Notes: generated by a model not told the origin, from the sequence alone. 64,000 nucleotides of DNA from Georgenia muralis (GCF_003814705.1 NZ_RKRA01000001.1:3974776-4038775); one strand, 5' to 3'; positions 41,652 through 50,752 are shown, counted from the first letter of the stretch. Numbers and translations are program-made.

Positions 41652-42578
41652 TCATGCCATGGCGAGGTGCGGCGCCTCCAGCCGCTCCTTGGCGCCGGCG
41701 AGCATCTGCTCGAGGAACTCCTCGTGCGATGCCGCCATCATGGTGACGAACCGCTTGCCGACCACCGGCACGCCCAGGTGCCACCGGCCCTGCCCGCTCA
41801 GGCGGGTCCCGCCGTCGACGGGCTCGAGGGTGAAGGTCCACATCGGGCTCTCCGGCCCGAAGGTCACCTTCGCCACGACGCGCTCGGGACGGACGGCCTC
41901 GACGATCTCGAGGCCCCCTTCCATGTGAGCGCCGAGCCAGTGGGTGTAGATGCGGGCCGAGGTGCCCACACCGTCGGGCGTGCGCCGGACCGACCTCATG
42001 GCGACGTCGGGCGCCCCGGTCCAGAACGTCCCGATGTCCAGGACGTCCTCGTACACCCTCTCGACCGGTGCGTCGATGAGGACCGACCGCGTGAGGACGC
42101 CGGGTGCGACGTCCTCGGCCGGCTCGACCTCCTCGGCGGGGATGCCCTCGATCGCGGCCTTGACGTTGGCGAGGAAGGTGAGGAACTCGCTCACCGACCG
42201 CCTCGCGGTGAGGCTCTCCATCGGCGCACCGACGATGGGGGTGTCGTAGCTCCACTCGACGACGATGGTCACAGCCGTGGCGCCGTCGTGCGGGGCGAAC
42301 GTGAAGGTGAACCGCGGTCCGAAGGACGACTTCACGACGAGCCGCTCGTTCGGGACCATCTCGAGCAGGTCGACGTGCCCCTGCATGTGCATCGGGCCCA
42401 ACACCTTGATGAAGAACTCGGCACGACTGCCCACGCCGTGCGGGGTGTCCGTCATCTGGCCTGCGCGGACGTCCGGCCAGCAGTCCCACAGCTTCCCGAG
42501 GTCCTTCGCGAACGCGAAGACCTCCTCGACCGGGGCGTTGATCATGGTTGTGTGCTCGACCCTTGCCACCGTCCTCAT
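41652..42578 (-). CDS. Tandem SRPBCC (START/Bet v1-like) domain protein
   Basis: 308 residues from ATG 42578, behind GAGGAG. Two copies of a SRPBCC fold lie head to tail: residues 1-150 (MINAPVEEVFAFAKDLGKLW, FIKVLGPMHMQGHVDLL) and 160-308 (VLIDAPVERVYEDVLDIGTF, then MWTFTLEPVDGGTRL). Such proteins bind hydrophobic ligands in a cavity, and many pair with an ArsR-family regulator. The remnant of an ArsR gene lies on the other side of the shared promoter, which supports this. No catalytic residues can be assigned. Confidence 0.8.
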   Translation of the reverse strand: MRTVARVEHTTMINAPVEEVFAFAKDLGKLWDCWPDVRAGQMTDTPHGVGSRAEFFIKVLGPMHMQGHVDLLEMVPNERLVVKSSFGPRFTFTFAPHDGATAVTIVVEWSYDTPIVGAPMESLTARRSVSEFLTFLANVKAAIEGIPAEEVEPAEDVAPGVLTRSVLIDAPVERVYEDVLDIGTFWTGAPDVAMRSVRRTPDGVGTSARIYTHWLGAHMEGGLEIVEAVRPERVVAKVTFGPESPMWTFTLEPVDGGTRLSGQGRWHLGVPVVGKRFVTMMAASHEEFLEQMLAGAKERLEAPHLAMA

Positions 42579-42757
42579 CTCCTCTGGACGGTCGGGACAG
42601 CCCGCCAGCAGCTCCCCCGTTGGCGACCGAGACCGCCCCTGCTTGGAGTTTATGACCGCCGGCTCAGGGAACAACGGGCGTAGGTCCCGGACGGCCGCCG
42701 GCGCCGGGTGCCAGCCCTGTGCACCGAGCCACGACCGCCTGCGCATGCCCTTGCAGA

Positions 42758-43001
42758 TATATATCGGTCGGCGCGATCGTCGACGCGCTCGGCGTCGGCC
42801 AGCCGCAGGTGTCCCGGCACCTGCGGGTCCTGGCCGACGCGGGGGTCGTCGGCGTGACGAAGCGTGCAGCGCCGCATCTACCGGCTGCTCCCCGGACCGG
42901 TACAGGACCTCGAGGAGTGGGTCGCCGGCCTCACGGCCACCTGGCCCGACCGGATGGACCGTCTCGGCACCCTCCTCGACGACAAGGACGGAGCAGCATG
43001 A
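42758..43001 (+). pseudogene. ArsR-family regulator remnant
   Basis: Two frames carry parts of one ArsR protein: VGAIVDALGVGQPQVSRHLR (HTH) in one and VQRRIYRLLPGPVQDLEEWV plus the final helix (to the stop at 42999-43001) in the next; they meet near 42860. The N-terminal helix before the HTH is missing. Its position, divergent from a SRPBCC gene, is the usual partner arrangement. The final ATGA overlaps a possible start codon of the downstream frame. Confidence 0.7.
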
Positions 43002-43081
43002 CTGGCCCACGGGACCGCGCGGTCGGGGCCGCTGGCACACTGGACGCTGACCATCCCGTCGGCCGACACCGCGAGGACCCC

Positions 43082-44200
43082 GTGCCGAAGAAGCGCAAGA
43101 ACCGCAAGACGCGGACCCACCAGACGCAGCCCCCGGTGCGGCGGCCGCACCGGAGAGACCGTCCGGACCCCACCGGCTCCATCGGCGGCAACATCATCGA
43201 GGCCGCGCGCTCCCAGGGGTTCGACGTCACCGGCCCCGCCGGTGTCGCCGCGGCCATGGAGTGGTTCAACTCGCTGAGCTACGAGGAGCGCTTCGCCGTC
43301 ACCGAGACGGGTCGGCTCCCGGACGACGCCGCCCCCGGCACCCCACAGGCTCCGGGTGAAGCCGGTGCCGCGTTCGGGCTCGGCCCGGGCGGCCGGCCAC
43401 GGCTCTCGGTCGTCCCGGACCTGGGCGTGAGCTGGTCCGACGACGACGCCTGGCCCGACGAGGACGACGAGGACTGGCCGGACGAGGACGACGACGTCGA
43501 GCTCGCCGACATCTGGCCGCCGTTCCTGGGCGACCCGGTCGACCCCGATGCCGTCCCGGCACCGACCTCCCTCGCCGAGCAGGCCGCCGCGGTCTCGGGA
43601 ACCACGCTGGTGCGCCGCGCCGACGCCCTGCTGGCCTGGCTCGGCGACGGCCGGCGTGTGACGAGCACCGGTGCGCTGCGCCAGGCCGACACCGCGGAGG
43701 TCATCGGGCTGCTCGGGCTCGACGACCCGCACGTGCGCTCGATGTGGGACGTCCCCGAGCTCGCGCTGCTCTGGACCGCCCTGGTCGCCGGTGGCTTCAT
43801 CGACCTCAGCCGGACCACCGTCTCACCCGCAGCGAAAGCCCTGCCGTGGGTAGGCCCGAACGGCGACGCCGAGGCGCGAGTCAACTGCGGCAACGTCCTG
43901 TTCGGCTCGGCGCTGCTGACCTTCCTCGCGGAGCAGGAGGACGGGACCACGGTGGCCGCGATGCCCCCGCTGACCTTCCTGGCCCTGACCAAGGCGGCTC
44001 AGCCCGGTGGCGTCCACCTCGCCGCCCCCACACACCCGTCCGCCGACCTCATGGCGGTGATGGTCCACGCTGACCTTGCTGCACTCGCGACGGCCGGCGT
44101 GCTCAGCGTTGCGGACGACCGCTACGAGCTCCCGGCGCACCTACTCCCGGTTCTCGACGTGGTCATGCAGCAGGTGGTCGATCAGCTCGGCCTGACCTGA
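43082..44200 (+). CDS. Uncharacterised protein with acidic linker
   Basis: 372 residues from GTG 43082, chosen because GAGGA lies at normal distance and a very basic segment follows (VPKKRKNRKTRTHQ); an ATG at 42998 would give a longer protein starting within the ArsR remnant. Residues 145-170 are a run of Asp and Glu (DDDAWPDEDDEDWPDEDDD). The C-terminal 200 residues are helical (RADALLAWLGDGRRVTSTGA, LGLDDPHVRSMWDVPELALL). I do not recognise a family. The basic start and acidic middle suggest binding to nucleic acid or to a basic partner, which is only a guess. Confidence 0.6.
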   Translation: MPKKRKNRKTRTHQTQPPVRRPHRRDRPDPTGSIGGNIIEAARSQGFDVTGPAGVAAAMEWFNSLSYEERFAVTETGRLPDDAAPGTPQAPGEAGAAFGLGPGGRPRLSVVPDLGVSWSDDDAWPDEDDEDWPDEDDDVELADIWPPFLGDPVDPDAVPAPTSLAEQAAAVSGTTLVRRADALLAWLGDGRRVTSTGALRQADTAEVIGLLGLDDPHVRSMWDVPELALLWTALVAGGFIDLSRTTVSPAAKALPWVGPNGDAEARVNCGNVLFGSALLTFLAEQEDGTTVAAMPPLTFLALTKAAQPGGVHLAAPTHPSADLMAVMVHADLAALATAGVLSVADDRYELPAHLLPVLDVVMQQVVDQLGLT

Positions 44201-44219
44201 GCCGCGTGGGGCAGTCGGA

Positions 44220-44552
44220 TCACAGGCCCAGGAGCCGCCGGAGCGCAAGCTCCGCGCGCGCGAGTGTCACCACGTCCACCGCACCCATCCTTCGGAGCAG
44301 GCGCTGGGGCGAGATGGCCCGGACGTCCTCGCACTTGACATAGCTTGTCTGGCGCAGACCGGAGGCTCCCGGTTCAACCTCGACATGAGTGACCGACGGC
44401 CGGTGGGTTCGGGTCATAGGCAGGACCGTGACGACTGGCGGTGCCGAGTCGAGCCAAGGCTGAGCGCTGATGATCACAACCGGCCGACGCATCGACTGCT
44501 CGTGCCCCACTGGCTCACCGAGATCAGCGAGGTGGATCTCGCCGCGAATCAC
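44220..44552 (-). CDS. MazF/PemK-like toxin
   Basis: 110 residues. RGEIHLADLGEPVGHEQSMR and RPVVIISAQPWLDSAPPVV open it; SYVKCEDVRAISPQRLLRRM contains the C(E/D)xxR strand of PemK/MazF folds. The start overlaps the stop of the antitoxin gene (44549) by four bases, so the antitoxin is translated first and the toxin coupled to it. It would be a sequence-specific mRNase. Confidence 0.82.
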   Translation of the reverse strand: MIRGEIHLADLGEPVGHEQSMRRPVVIISAQPWLDSAPPVVTVLPMTRTHRPSVTHVEVEPGASGLRQTSYVKCEDVRAISPQRLLRRMGAVDVVTLARAELALRRLLGL

Positions 44553-44809
44553 CAGTCATCCTCCCTGAGGGCGTCGTCGACCGGATCACGAAGGTTGTCA
44601 GCGGCCGCCGGATCGTGGAGGCGGGCGCGGCGCTCCTCGTCGGTCAGCGCGGCGTTCTCCGACCGAACCCGCGTCCAGAACTCGCCTTCCTCGGAGGCAT
44701 CCAAGGCGGTCTCGATGGCTGCAGCGAGCGTCGAGTGCTGCTGCCTCGCGCGGACGGCCAGCCGGTCACGCAACGCACGCGGCACCTTGATGGTCGTGGA
44801 GTCATTCAT
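44549..44809 (-). CDS. Ribbon-helix-helix-type antitoxin for the MazF-like toxin
   Basis: 86 residues from ATG 44809. The first half, TTIKVPRALRDRLAVRARQQ followed by HSTLAAAIETALD, is a ribbon-helix-helix DNA-binding unit. The acidic second half (LTDEERRARLHDPAAADNLR) would wrap the toxin. The inverted repeat at 44808-44821 overlaps its start codon and is the likely site of autorepression. Confidence 0.78.
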   Translation of the reverse strand: MNDSTTIKVPRALRDRLAVRARQQHSTLAAAIETALDASEEGEFWTRVRSENAALTDEERRARLHDPAAADNLRDPVDDALREDDW

Positions 44810-44821
44810 ACCCACTGGTAT
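44808..44821. promoter_or_regulatory. Inverted repeat over the antitoxin start
   Basis: ATACC-CACT-GGTAT straddles the ATG of the antitoxin gene (44809, minus strand). It is short but symmetric and in the position expected for toxin-antitoxin autoregulation. Confidence 0.5.
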
Positions 44822-44875
44822 ACCGCCACGGACACCAAGCGGCAATGCCTCACCGGACCATGGGGAAGGGAACGG

Positions 44876-44908
44876 CAGAGGGGACCGGATGCCCTCCGGT
44901 CCCCTCTG
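44876..44908. terminator. Hairpin terminator
   Basis: CAGAGGGGACCGGA and TCCGGTCCCCTCTG pair over 14 bp with a short loop, immediately downstream (minus strand) of the phosphoesterase remnant. Confidence 0.8.
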
Positions 44909-44916
44909 GCTGTGAG

Positions 44917-45365
44917 CTACGGGCGCTTGGCGTACCCGCCCGCGTGCGGCGGCGGGCCGGGCTGACCGGCGAACGCCGGCCGGGCCCGCTCCCCCGGCGT
45001 GCGCGGGCGGCTCACCGGCCCCTGGCTCGCCCGCACCACCGCGCGAGATCGTCACCGTCTCCACGGCTGAGAGGGCCTCGGCGCCGTAGGGGTCGGTGAC
45101 CACCACGTTCCAGCCGTGCTCCCCCGCCGGGAGGTCGGCCCACCCGGCCGTGACCGTCTCCCCCGACGGGACGCCCTCGAACTCGGCGATCTCGACGCCG
45201 GTGAGCACCTCGACCACGAGCGCGTCGGTGGCCAGCACCTTCTCCCGCGGGGTGATGCCGACCGCGGCGTAGGGGATGGTGAAGTCCTGGTGCTCGGCCG
45301 CGAGCGAGGCGTCGTCGGCGTCGTAGTCGTCCAGCGACGGCGAGTACGTGCGGGCGACCGGCCGC
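44917..45365 (-). pseudogene. C-terminal remnant of a secreted metallophosphoesterase-like protein
   Basis: The frame from about 45365 reads ARTYSPSLDDYDADDASLAA, EHQDFTIPYAAVGITPREKV and VNVVVTDPYGAEAL-like strands (seen as GWNVVVTDPYGAEALSAVET). This is the C-terminal part of calcineurin-like exported phosphoesterases. The catalytic domain is gone, and the tail shifts frame: the natural end AGGYAKRP with its stop at 44917 lies in another frame. A hairpin follows at once, as for a former gene end. It should not be functional. Confidence 0.55.
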
Positions 45366-45416
45366 ACCCGCGCCGCCCTCGGCCCACATCCTGAGATCCG
45401 GGCGAACCGGACGAGA

Positions 45417-45430
45417 ACAGACCGGTCTGT
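45417..45430. promoter_or_regulatory. Perfect palindrome before the sulfur-type ABC operon
   Basis: ACAGACCGGTCTGT is a perfect 14-bp dyad 52 bases upstream of the ATG at 45483. It resembles the AGACCG...GTCT box at 50753 beside the TetR gene. Confidence 0.6.
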
Positions 45431-45482
45431 CGGTGGGAGCGTCGAGCCATCACCGGACCGACACCGCCCAGGAAGGCCCGAC

Positions 45483-46541
45483 ATGACCACCTCCCCCTCG
45501 CTCGAGGACGTCCTCGAGGACGTCCTGCCCGACATCGCCGACAGGGCCGGGGCCATCGACCGCTCGGACGCCGACCCCATCGACGACCTGCGGGTCCTCG
45601 CCCACCGGCTCGACCTGTTCGACCCGAGCGCGACGTCGGTGGCCACCGCGGTGCGGGTCATCGAGTCGGTGGCCCGCGCGTCCCTCACCGTGGGGTTCGT
45701 GGCCTGGGCGCAGCGGATGGCGGCGGAGTACCTCGCCCTCGCCCCGGCCTCACCCCGCACGGCCACCCGGCTCGCCGACGTCGTCGCGGTGCGCCGCCGC
45801 GGGGTGACGGCCATGGCCGCCGGCCAGCGCCAGGCGGTCGGGCTCGAGAAGGCCCCGGTCACCGCCACCCCCGACGGTGCGGGCGGGTACCGCCTCAGCG
45901 GCACGGTGGCCTGGGCGTCGAACGTCGCCGCGGACAGCGTCGTCGTCCTGGCCGCGAACCTGCCCGGCGGCGGCACCCGCGTCCTCGCCGTCGACGCCGC
46001 CGACCTCACCGTGCGCGCGGCGCCGGACCTGCTGGGCCTGAACGCCACGGCGTCCGGCTCCCTCCTCATCGACGACGTCGCCGTCCCCGCGGACGCCGTC
46101 GTCAGCACCGACCTCCAGGCCTTCGCCGCCACGGTGCGGCCCCGGTTCCTGCTCCTGCAGACCGCGTTCTGCAGCGGCGTCACCGGCGCGGCGCTCGACG
46201 CCGCAATCCCCCAGCTCGCCGGCACCGGCGCCGTCTACGCGGGCGACCACGAGGACCTCGCCGCCCGCTACGACGACCTCCGGGACCGCCTGCACGGCTA
46301 TGCCGCCGACTCCACGCCCGGCACGGTCGCGGTGCGCGACCTCATCGCCCTGCGCCTGGAGAGCACGACGCTCGCCACCGCCAGCACTCGCCTGGGCCTG
46401 GCCCTGGACGGCGGGCGCGGCTACGCCACCGCCTCGGCCACCAACCGGCGATTCCGAGAGGCGTCCTTCCTGCCGGTGCAGTCCCCCTCCGAGGCCCAGC
46501 TGCGCTGGGAGCTCGCCCGGGCCGAGGCGGTGGCGCGATGA
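45483..46541 (+). CDS. Acyl-CoA dehydrogenase-like flavoprotein of the sulfur (SfnB/DszC-like) group
   Basis: 352 residues. The sequence fits the acyl-CoA dehydrogenase fold: an N-terminal helical domain, a middle beta domain (GGYRLSGTVAWASNVAADSV, then VLAVDAADLTVRAAPDLLGL), and C-terminal helices. The catalytic Glu position of true dehydrogenases is not evident; related members use FMNH2 and oxygen. It overlaps the ATPase gene by four bases and heads a sulfonate/taurine-type ABC operon, which suggests release of sulfur from an organosulfur compound. Substrate unknown. Confidence 0.78.
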   Translation: MTTSPSLEDVLEDVLPDIADRAGAIDRSDADPIDDLRVLAHRLDLFDPSATSVATAVRVIESVARASLTVGFVAWAQRMAAEYLALAPASPRTATRLADVVAVRRRGVTAMAAGQRQAVGLEKAPVTATPDGAGGYRLSGTVAWASNVAADSVVVLAANLPGGGTRVLAVDAADLTVRAAPDLLGLNATASGSLLIDDVAVPADAVVSTDLQAFAATVRPRFLLLQTAFCSGVTGAALDAAIPQLAGTGAVYAGDHEDLAARYDDLRDRLHGYAADSTPGTVAVRDLIALRLESTTLATASTRLGLALDGGRGYATASATNRRFREASFLPVQSPSEAQLRWELARAEAVAR

Positions 46542-47305
46542 GCGCCCCCGTGACCCCGCCCGTGACGGTCGCGCCCGCCGTCCGCATCGACGGGGCCCGC
46601 CGGACCCTGCCCGACGGCCGCCCCCTGTTCGCCGACCTCGACCTGGAGGTGCGGGAGGGCGCGTTCTTCGTCCTGCTCGGCCCGTCCGGCTCGGGCAAGT
46701 CCACGCTGCTGCGCGTCCTCGCCGGGCTCGACCAGCTCGACGACGGCACGGTCGACCTCGCCGCCGTCAGCGAGGCCGACGGCGCCGGCCGGGTCCGCCC
46801 GAGCGTCGCCATGGTGTTCCAGGACCCGCTGCTCTACCCCTGGCTCACGGTGCGGGAGAACGTGGCCCTCGGCTCGCGGTTCCGGTCCACCCGCGAGCGC
46901 CACGGCCACTCCGACCTGCAGGAGATGCTGGAGCACTTCCGCCTGGACCACCTCGCCGACGCCTACCCCGACGAGCTCTCCGGCGGGCAGGCCCAGCGGG
47001 TCGCCGTCATGCGCGCGGTGGGGGTCCGGCCCCGCCTGCTCCTCCTCGACGAGCCCTTCAGCGCCCTCGACCCCGCCACCCGGGCCGACCTGCAGCAGTG
47101 GCTCGCCGGTGTGGTGGCCGAGCTCGGCACGACGACGATCCTCGTCACCCACGACGTCGACGAGGCGATCACGCTCGGCGGCCGCATCGGGCTGCTCAGC
47201 GGCTCCGGCGTCGTCGACCGCGTGTGGACGGACGTGGACCGCGCCCGCGAGGGCAGCGCCCGGACCGCGCTGCGCACCGAGATCCTCAGCGAGTACCGCC
47301 GATGA
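46538..47305 (+). CDS. ABC transporter ATPase (SsuB/TauB-like)
   Basis: 255 residues. Walker A in FVLLGPSGSGKSTLLRVLAG, Q-loop near MVFQDPLLYPWLTVRENVAL, signature LSGGQAQRVAVMRAVGV, Walker B PRLLLLDEPFSALDP and H-loop LVTHDVDEAI. All motifs are intact. The context (SsuA-like binding protein and SsuC-like permease follow, each by four-base overlaps) puts it in the nitrate/sulfonate/taurine class. Confidence 0.92.
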   Translation: MSAPVTPPVTVAPAVRIDGARRTLPDGRPLFADLDLEVREGAFFVLLGPSGSGKSTLLRVLAGLDQLDDGTVDLAAVSEADGAGRVRPSVAMVFQDPLLYPWLTVRENVALGSRFRSTRERHGHSDLQEMLEHFRLDHLADAYPDELSGGQAQRVAVMRAVGVRPRLLLLDEPFSALDPATRADLQQWLAGVVAELGTTTILVTHDVDEAITLGGRIGLLSGSGVVDRVWTDVDRAREGSARTALRTEILSEYRR

Positions 47306-48483
47306 GCCTGACCCGCCGGGGACTGCTGCGCGCCGGGTCCGGCCTCCTGGTGGCGGGCGCCGCCGCCGGGGGTCTGACCGGTCTGGCCAACCTCGGCATC
47401 ACCGCCGCCACCGGGGCCCCGGCCACCTCCGGGCGGGACCGGCCGCTGCGGATCGGCTACCTCCCCATCACCGACGCCTCGCCCCTGCTCGTGGCGCACG
47501 GCCACGGGCTCTACGCCGAGCACGACCTCGACGTCGCCCAGCCGGTCCTCTTCCGCAGCTGGGCGGGTCTGGCCGAGGCCTTCCTCACCCGTCAGGTGGA
47601 CGTGGTGCACATGCTCATGCCGATGGCGCTGCAGCTGCGCGCGACCGTCGACCCCGGCGCGCGGGTGCTGGCCTGGAACCACACCTCCGGGTCGGCCCTG
47701 ACCGTGGCCCCGCAGGTCACCGACCTCGCCCAGCTCGCCGGGCAGCAGGTGGCCATCCCCGGCTGGTGGTCGATCCACAACATCGTCCTGCAGCGGATGC
47801 TGCGCGGCGCAGGCCTCGAGCCGGTGATCCGGCGCGGCGCGTCGGCCCGGGCCGGGACGGTCGAGCTCATCGTCATGTCGCCGTCGGACATGGTGCCCGC
47901 GCTGGCCGGGGGGTCGATCGCGGGATACACCGTCGCGGACCCGTTCAACGCCGCCGCCGAGGCGCGCGGGATCGGGCGGATCCACCGGTTCCTCGGCGAC
48001 GTCTGGAAGGACCACGCGTGCTGCGTGCTCCTCACCCACGACGAGCTCATCGACGCCCGACCCGGCGCGGTCCAGTCCCTCACCGACTCCGTCCTCGCCG
48101 GGCAGCGGGCGATCGTGGCCGACCGGGCCGGGGCCGCCGCCACCCTGACGGAGATGTCGTACCTGCCCCAGCCGGGGCCGGTGGTGGCCCGGGCGCTCAA
48201 CCAGCCCGCCGGCGCCCACGCCGTCGTCCACCCGGCGTGGGACCCGCACCTCATCGGGTTCGCGCCGTTCCCGTTCCCGAGCTTCACCGAGGCCCTGGTG
48301 GAGACCATGCACGCCACCGTCGTCGACGGCGACCGGACGTTCCTCGACCGCCTCGACCCCGCCGCGGTCCACGGGGCCCTGGTGGACGACCGGTTCGTCC
48401 GCACCGCCCTCGAGCGCACCGGCGGCGCCGCCGCCTGGGGCCTGCCCGCCGACCTCACCCGTACCGAGGAGATCGCCGTATGA
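47302..48483 (+). CDS. ABC transporter substrate-binding protein, SsuA/TauA-like, Tat-exported
   Basis: 393 residues from ATG 47302. The N-terminus SLTRRGLLRAGSGLLVAGAA has a twin-arginine (RRGLL) signal. The body has RIGYLPITDASPLLVAHGHG, VDVVHMLMPMALQLRATVD, a hinge in QQVAIPGWWSIHNIVLQRML and IVADRAGAAATLTEMSYL. That order fits the NMT1/THI5-like periplasmic-binding fold of sulfonate importers. As a Tat substrate it may be exported folded, perhaps with a cofactor. Ligand unknown. Confidence 0.85.
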   Translation: MSLTRRGLLRAGSGLLVAGAAAGGLTGLANLGITAATGAPATSGRDRPLRIGYLPITDASPLLVAHGHGLYAEHDLDVAQPVLFRSWAGLAEAFLTRQVDVVHMLMPMALQLRATVDPGARVLAWNHTSGSALTVAPQVTDLAQLAGQQVAIPGWWSIHNIVLQRMLRGAGLEPVIRRGASARAGTVELIVMSPSDMVPALAGGSIAGYTVADPFNAAAEARGIGRIHRFLGDVWKDHACCVLLTHDELIDARPGAVQSLTDSVLAGQRAIVADRAGAAATLTEMSYLPQPGPVVARALNQPAGAHAVVHPAWDPHLIGFAPFPFPSFTEALVETMHATVVDGDRTFLDRLDPAAVHGALVDDRFVRTALERTGGAAAWGLPADLTRTEEIAV

Positions 48484-49373
48484 GCGCCCAGATCCCGACC
48501 GCGCCGCCCTCTGGCGCGCCGACCCGCAGCGCCCCTCCCGACGCCCGCACCGACGTGCTCCGCGCGCGGAGCCGCGGGGCCCGGTCCGGCCGCCTGGGCG
48601 CCACGCTCGCCGGGTTCGCCACGCTGATGGTGCTGTGGTGGGCGCTGACCCACCCGGCGGTGGTGGACGACCCGATCCTGCGGGCGGTCGCCCCGCAGCA
48701 CGCCCTGCCCGCGGTGGCCGGGCTGTTCGCCCGCGGCGTCCTCGTCCCGGACGCCCTCGCCTCGCTCTACCGGCTCCTCAGCGGTCTCCTCGTGGCCGCC
48801 GTGGTCGGGATCCCGGTGGGTCTGCTCGTGGGGCTCAACCGCCGGCTCGAGCAGGCCACGCACTCGCCGTTCCAGTTCCTGCGGATGATCTCGCCGCTGT
48901 CCTGGACGCCGCTCGCCGTCGCCGTCTTCGGTATCGGGCACGAGCCCGTGGTCTTCCTCGTGGCCGCGGCGGCCGTGTGGCCGATCGTCATGAACACCGT
49001 GGCCGGGGTGCGCGCCATGGATCCCGGGCACGTGCTGGTGGCCCGCTCGATGGGTGCGACGCACCGCGAGATCCTGCTCGCCGTCGTCCTGCCCTCGATC
49101 CGGCCCGCCCTGCTCACCGGGTTCCGGGTGGCCCTCGGGACGGCGTGGATCGTCCTGGTCCCGGCGGAGATGCTCGGAGTCCGGTCAGGCCTGGGCTACC
49201 AGGTCCTCAACGCGCGCGACCAGCTCGCCTACGACCAGGTGATGGCCGTCATCGTCGTCATCGGGGCGCTCGGCTTCCTCCTCGACACCCTCTCGAGGCG
49301 CCTGCTCGAGCGGCGCCGGGCCGCGCCGGCCGCGCGGGCGACACGGGCCCCCGCCGGGGCCGCCGTAGGCTGA
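48480..49373 (+). CDS. ABC transporter permease, SsuC/TauC-like
   Basis: 297 residues. Six membrane helices (TLAGFATLMVLWWALTHPAV is the first). The ATPase-coupling loop is GHVLVARSMGATHREILLAV, with the family EAA-like GA. It ends with an Arg/Ala-rich tail and overlaps the binding-protein gene by four bases. Confidence 0.9.
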   Translation: MSAQIPTAPPSGAPTRSAPPDARTDVLRARSRGARSGRLGATLAGFATLMVLWWALTHPAVVDDPILRAVAPQHALPAVAGLFARGVLVPDALASLYRLLSGLLVAAVVGIPVGLLVGLNRRLEQATHSPFQFLRMISPLSWTPLAVAVFGIGHEPVVFLVAAAAVWPIVMNTVAGVRAMDPGHVLVARSMGATHREILLAVVLPSIRPALLTGFRVALGTAWIVLVPAEMLGVRSGLGYQVLNARDQLAYDQVMAVIVVIGALGFLLDTLSRRLLERRRAAPAARATRAPAGAAVG

Positions 49374-49395
49374 CCCCGACGATCGGGAGGGCGAG

Positions 49396-50076
49396 ATGGC
49401 GCAGACGGCGACGACCGGGACGACGGTGGCCGAGGTGATGGCCGAGCTGGCCGCACTCGAGGACCCCAAGGTCCGCGCGGTGAACGTTCGGCACGGCGAC
49501 GACCACGGCGTGAACCTGACGAAGCTTCGCGCGGTCGCCAAGCGGCTCAAGACCCAGCACGAGCTGGCCCGTGAGCTGTGGTCGACCGGTGACACCGCCG
49601 CGCGGCTGCTGGCCATCCTCGTCTGCCGCCCGAAGGCGTTCGAGCGGGACGAGCTCGACGCCATGCTGCGTGACGCGCGGACCCCGAAGGTGCACGACTG
49701 GCTCGTCGGCTACGTCGTCAAGAAGTCCCCGCACGCCGAGGCGCTGCGCGTGGCGTGGTTCGCCGACCCGGTGGTCGCGAGCGCCGGCTGGGCGCTGACC
49801 ACCGACCGCGTGGCGCGCAGCCCCGAGGGCCTGGACCTGCCCGGGCTCCTCGACGTCATCGAGGCGCAGATGAAGGATGCTCCTGACCGCCTGCAGTGGG
49901 CGATGAACCACTGCCTGGCCCAGATCGGCATCGAGCACACCGAGCACCGCGCCCGGGCGCTGGAGATCGGCGAGCGACTCGAGGTCCTCAAGGACTACCC
50001 GACCCCGCCTGGCTGCACCTCCCCGTTCGCGCCGGCCTGGATCACCGAGATGGTGAGCCGGCAGCGCACCTCGTAG
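49396..50076 (+). CDS. AlkD-like DNA alkylation repair protein
   Basis: 226 residues. The helical-repeat architecture of AlkD-type DNA glycosylases is visible: AEVMAELAALEDPKVRAVNV, then the RHGDDHGVNL loop, LRAVAKRLKTQHELARELWS, MLRDARTPKVHDWLVGYVVK and WAMNHCLAQIGIEHTEHRAR. AlkD-type proteins remove alkylated purines using a cationic pocket made by such repeats. The start at 49396 has GGAGGG in front. A decayed 3' copy of a close relative is at 9178-9399. Confidence 0.8.
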   Translation: MAQTATTGTTVAEVMAELAALEDPKVRAVNVRHGDDHGVNLTKLRAVAKRLKTQHELARELWSTGDTAARLLAILVCRPKAFERDELDAMLRDARTPKVHDWLVGYVVKKSPHAEALRVAWFADPVVASAGWALTTDRVARSPEGLDLPGLLDVIEAQMKDAPDRLQWAMNHCLAQIGIEHTEHRARALEIGERLEVLKDYPTPPGCTSPFAPAWITEMVSRQRTS

Positions 50077-50087
50077 CGGACGCAGGC

Positions 50088-50678
50088 TCAGCGGGCGAGC
50101 ATCGCCGCGGCGAGGTCGCGGGCGGTGCGGAGCGGCTCGCCGTCGCGGGCGAGCTTCGACCCGGCCAGTGCGCCGTCGTAGAGGACCCGCAGCCGGCGGG
50201 CGAGCTCCTCGGCGTCGTCACGGCCGTCCTGGCGCAGGAGGTCGGCGATGGTGGTGAAGAACCAGTCACGGTGGGCCGTGATCGCGGCGCGGACGGCGCG
50301 CTCGCCCGCCGTCGTCGCCTCCGGATAGTCCGACGCGACGCCGAGGTAGAGACAGCCGCGGTGGTGCGGCTCCTGGCCGGCCAGGGCGAGGTCGAAGAAG
50401 GTCAGCACCTTCGCCGTGGGGTCCGCCTCGTCGGCGACGGCGCCCGCCCACCGGTCGCGGTCCCGCTCGTCGAGCGAGCGGACGTAGGCCGCCACGAGCT
50501 CGTCCTTGGAGCCGAACGTCGTGTACAGGCTCGCCTTCGCCACGCCCGCCTCGCGCAGGATGCGGTCGATGCCGACGGCGTGGACGCCCCGCTCGGCGAA
50601 CAGCTCGGTCGCGGTCGCGAGCAGCCGGTCCCGAGGGCGGAGCCGCTCGGCGTGCGCCCGCCCGGTGGTCAGAGTCAC
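50088..50678 (-). CDS. TetR-family transcriptional regulator
   Basis: 196 residues, GTG start. The N-terminal HTH reads DRLLATATELFAERGVHAVG, then IDRILREAGVAKASLYTTFG and SKDELVAAYVRS, typical of TetR/AcrR. The rest is a helical ligand domain. It is divergent from the DUF4242-type gene at 50850, and an inverted repeat lies in the shared 171-base promoter region. Confidence 0.9.
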   Translation of the reverse strand: MTLTTGRAHAERLRPRDRLLATATELFAERGVHAVGIDRILREAGVAKASLYTTFGSKDELVAAYVRSLDERDRDRWAGAVADEADPTAKVLTFFDLALAGQEPHHRGCLYLGVASDYPEATTAGERAVRAAITAHRDWFFTTIADLLRQDGRDDAEELARRLRVLYDGALAGSKLARDGEPLRTARDLAAAMLAR

Positions 50679-50752
50679 GCGACCACCTTATCGATCGGGT
50701 TCGTGGGCCTCCCCACGGATCGGTCCAGCCCGTGGACATCGCAAGCTCGACT

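Noticed and set aside
45365-45482. Sulfur-type riboswitch (SAM) upstream of the flavoprotein-ABC operon
   Set aside because: No conserved riboswitch core could be recognised; the palindrome at 45417 explains the visible symmetry better.
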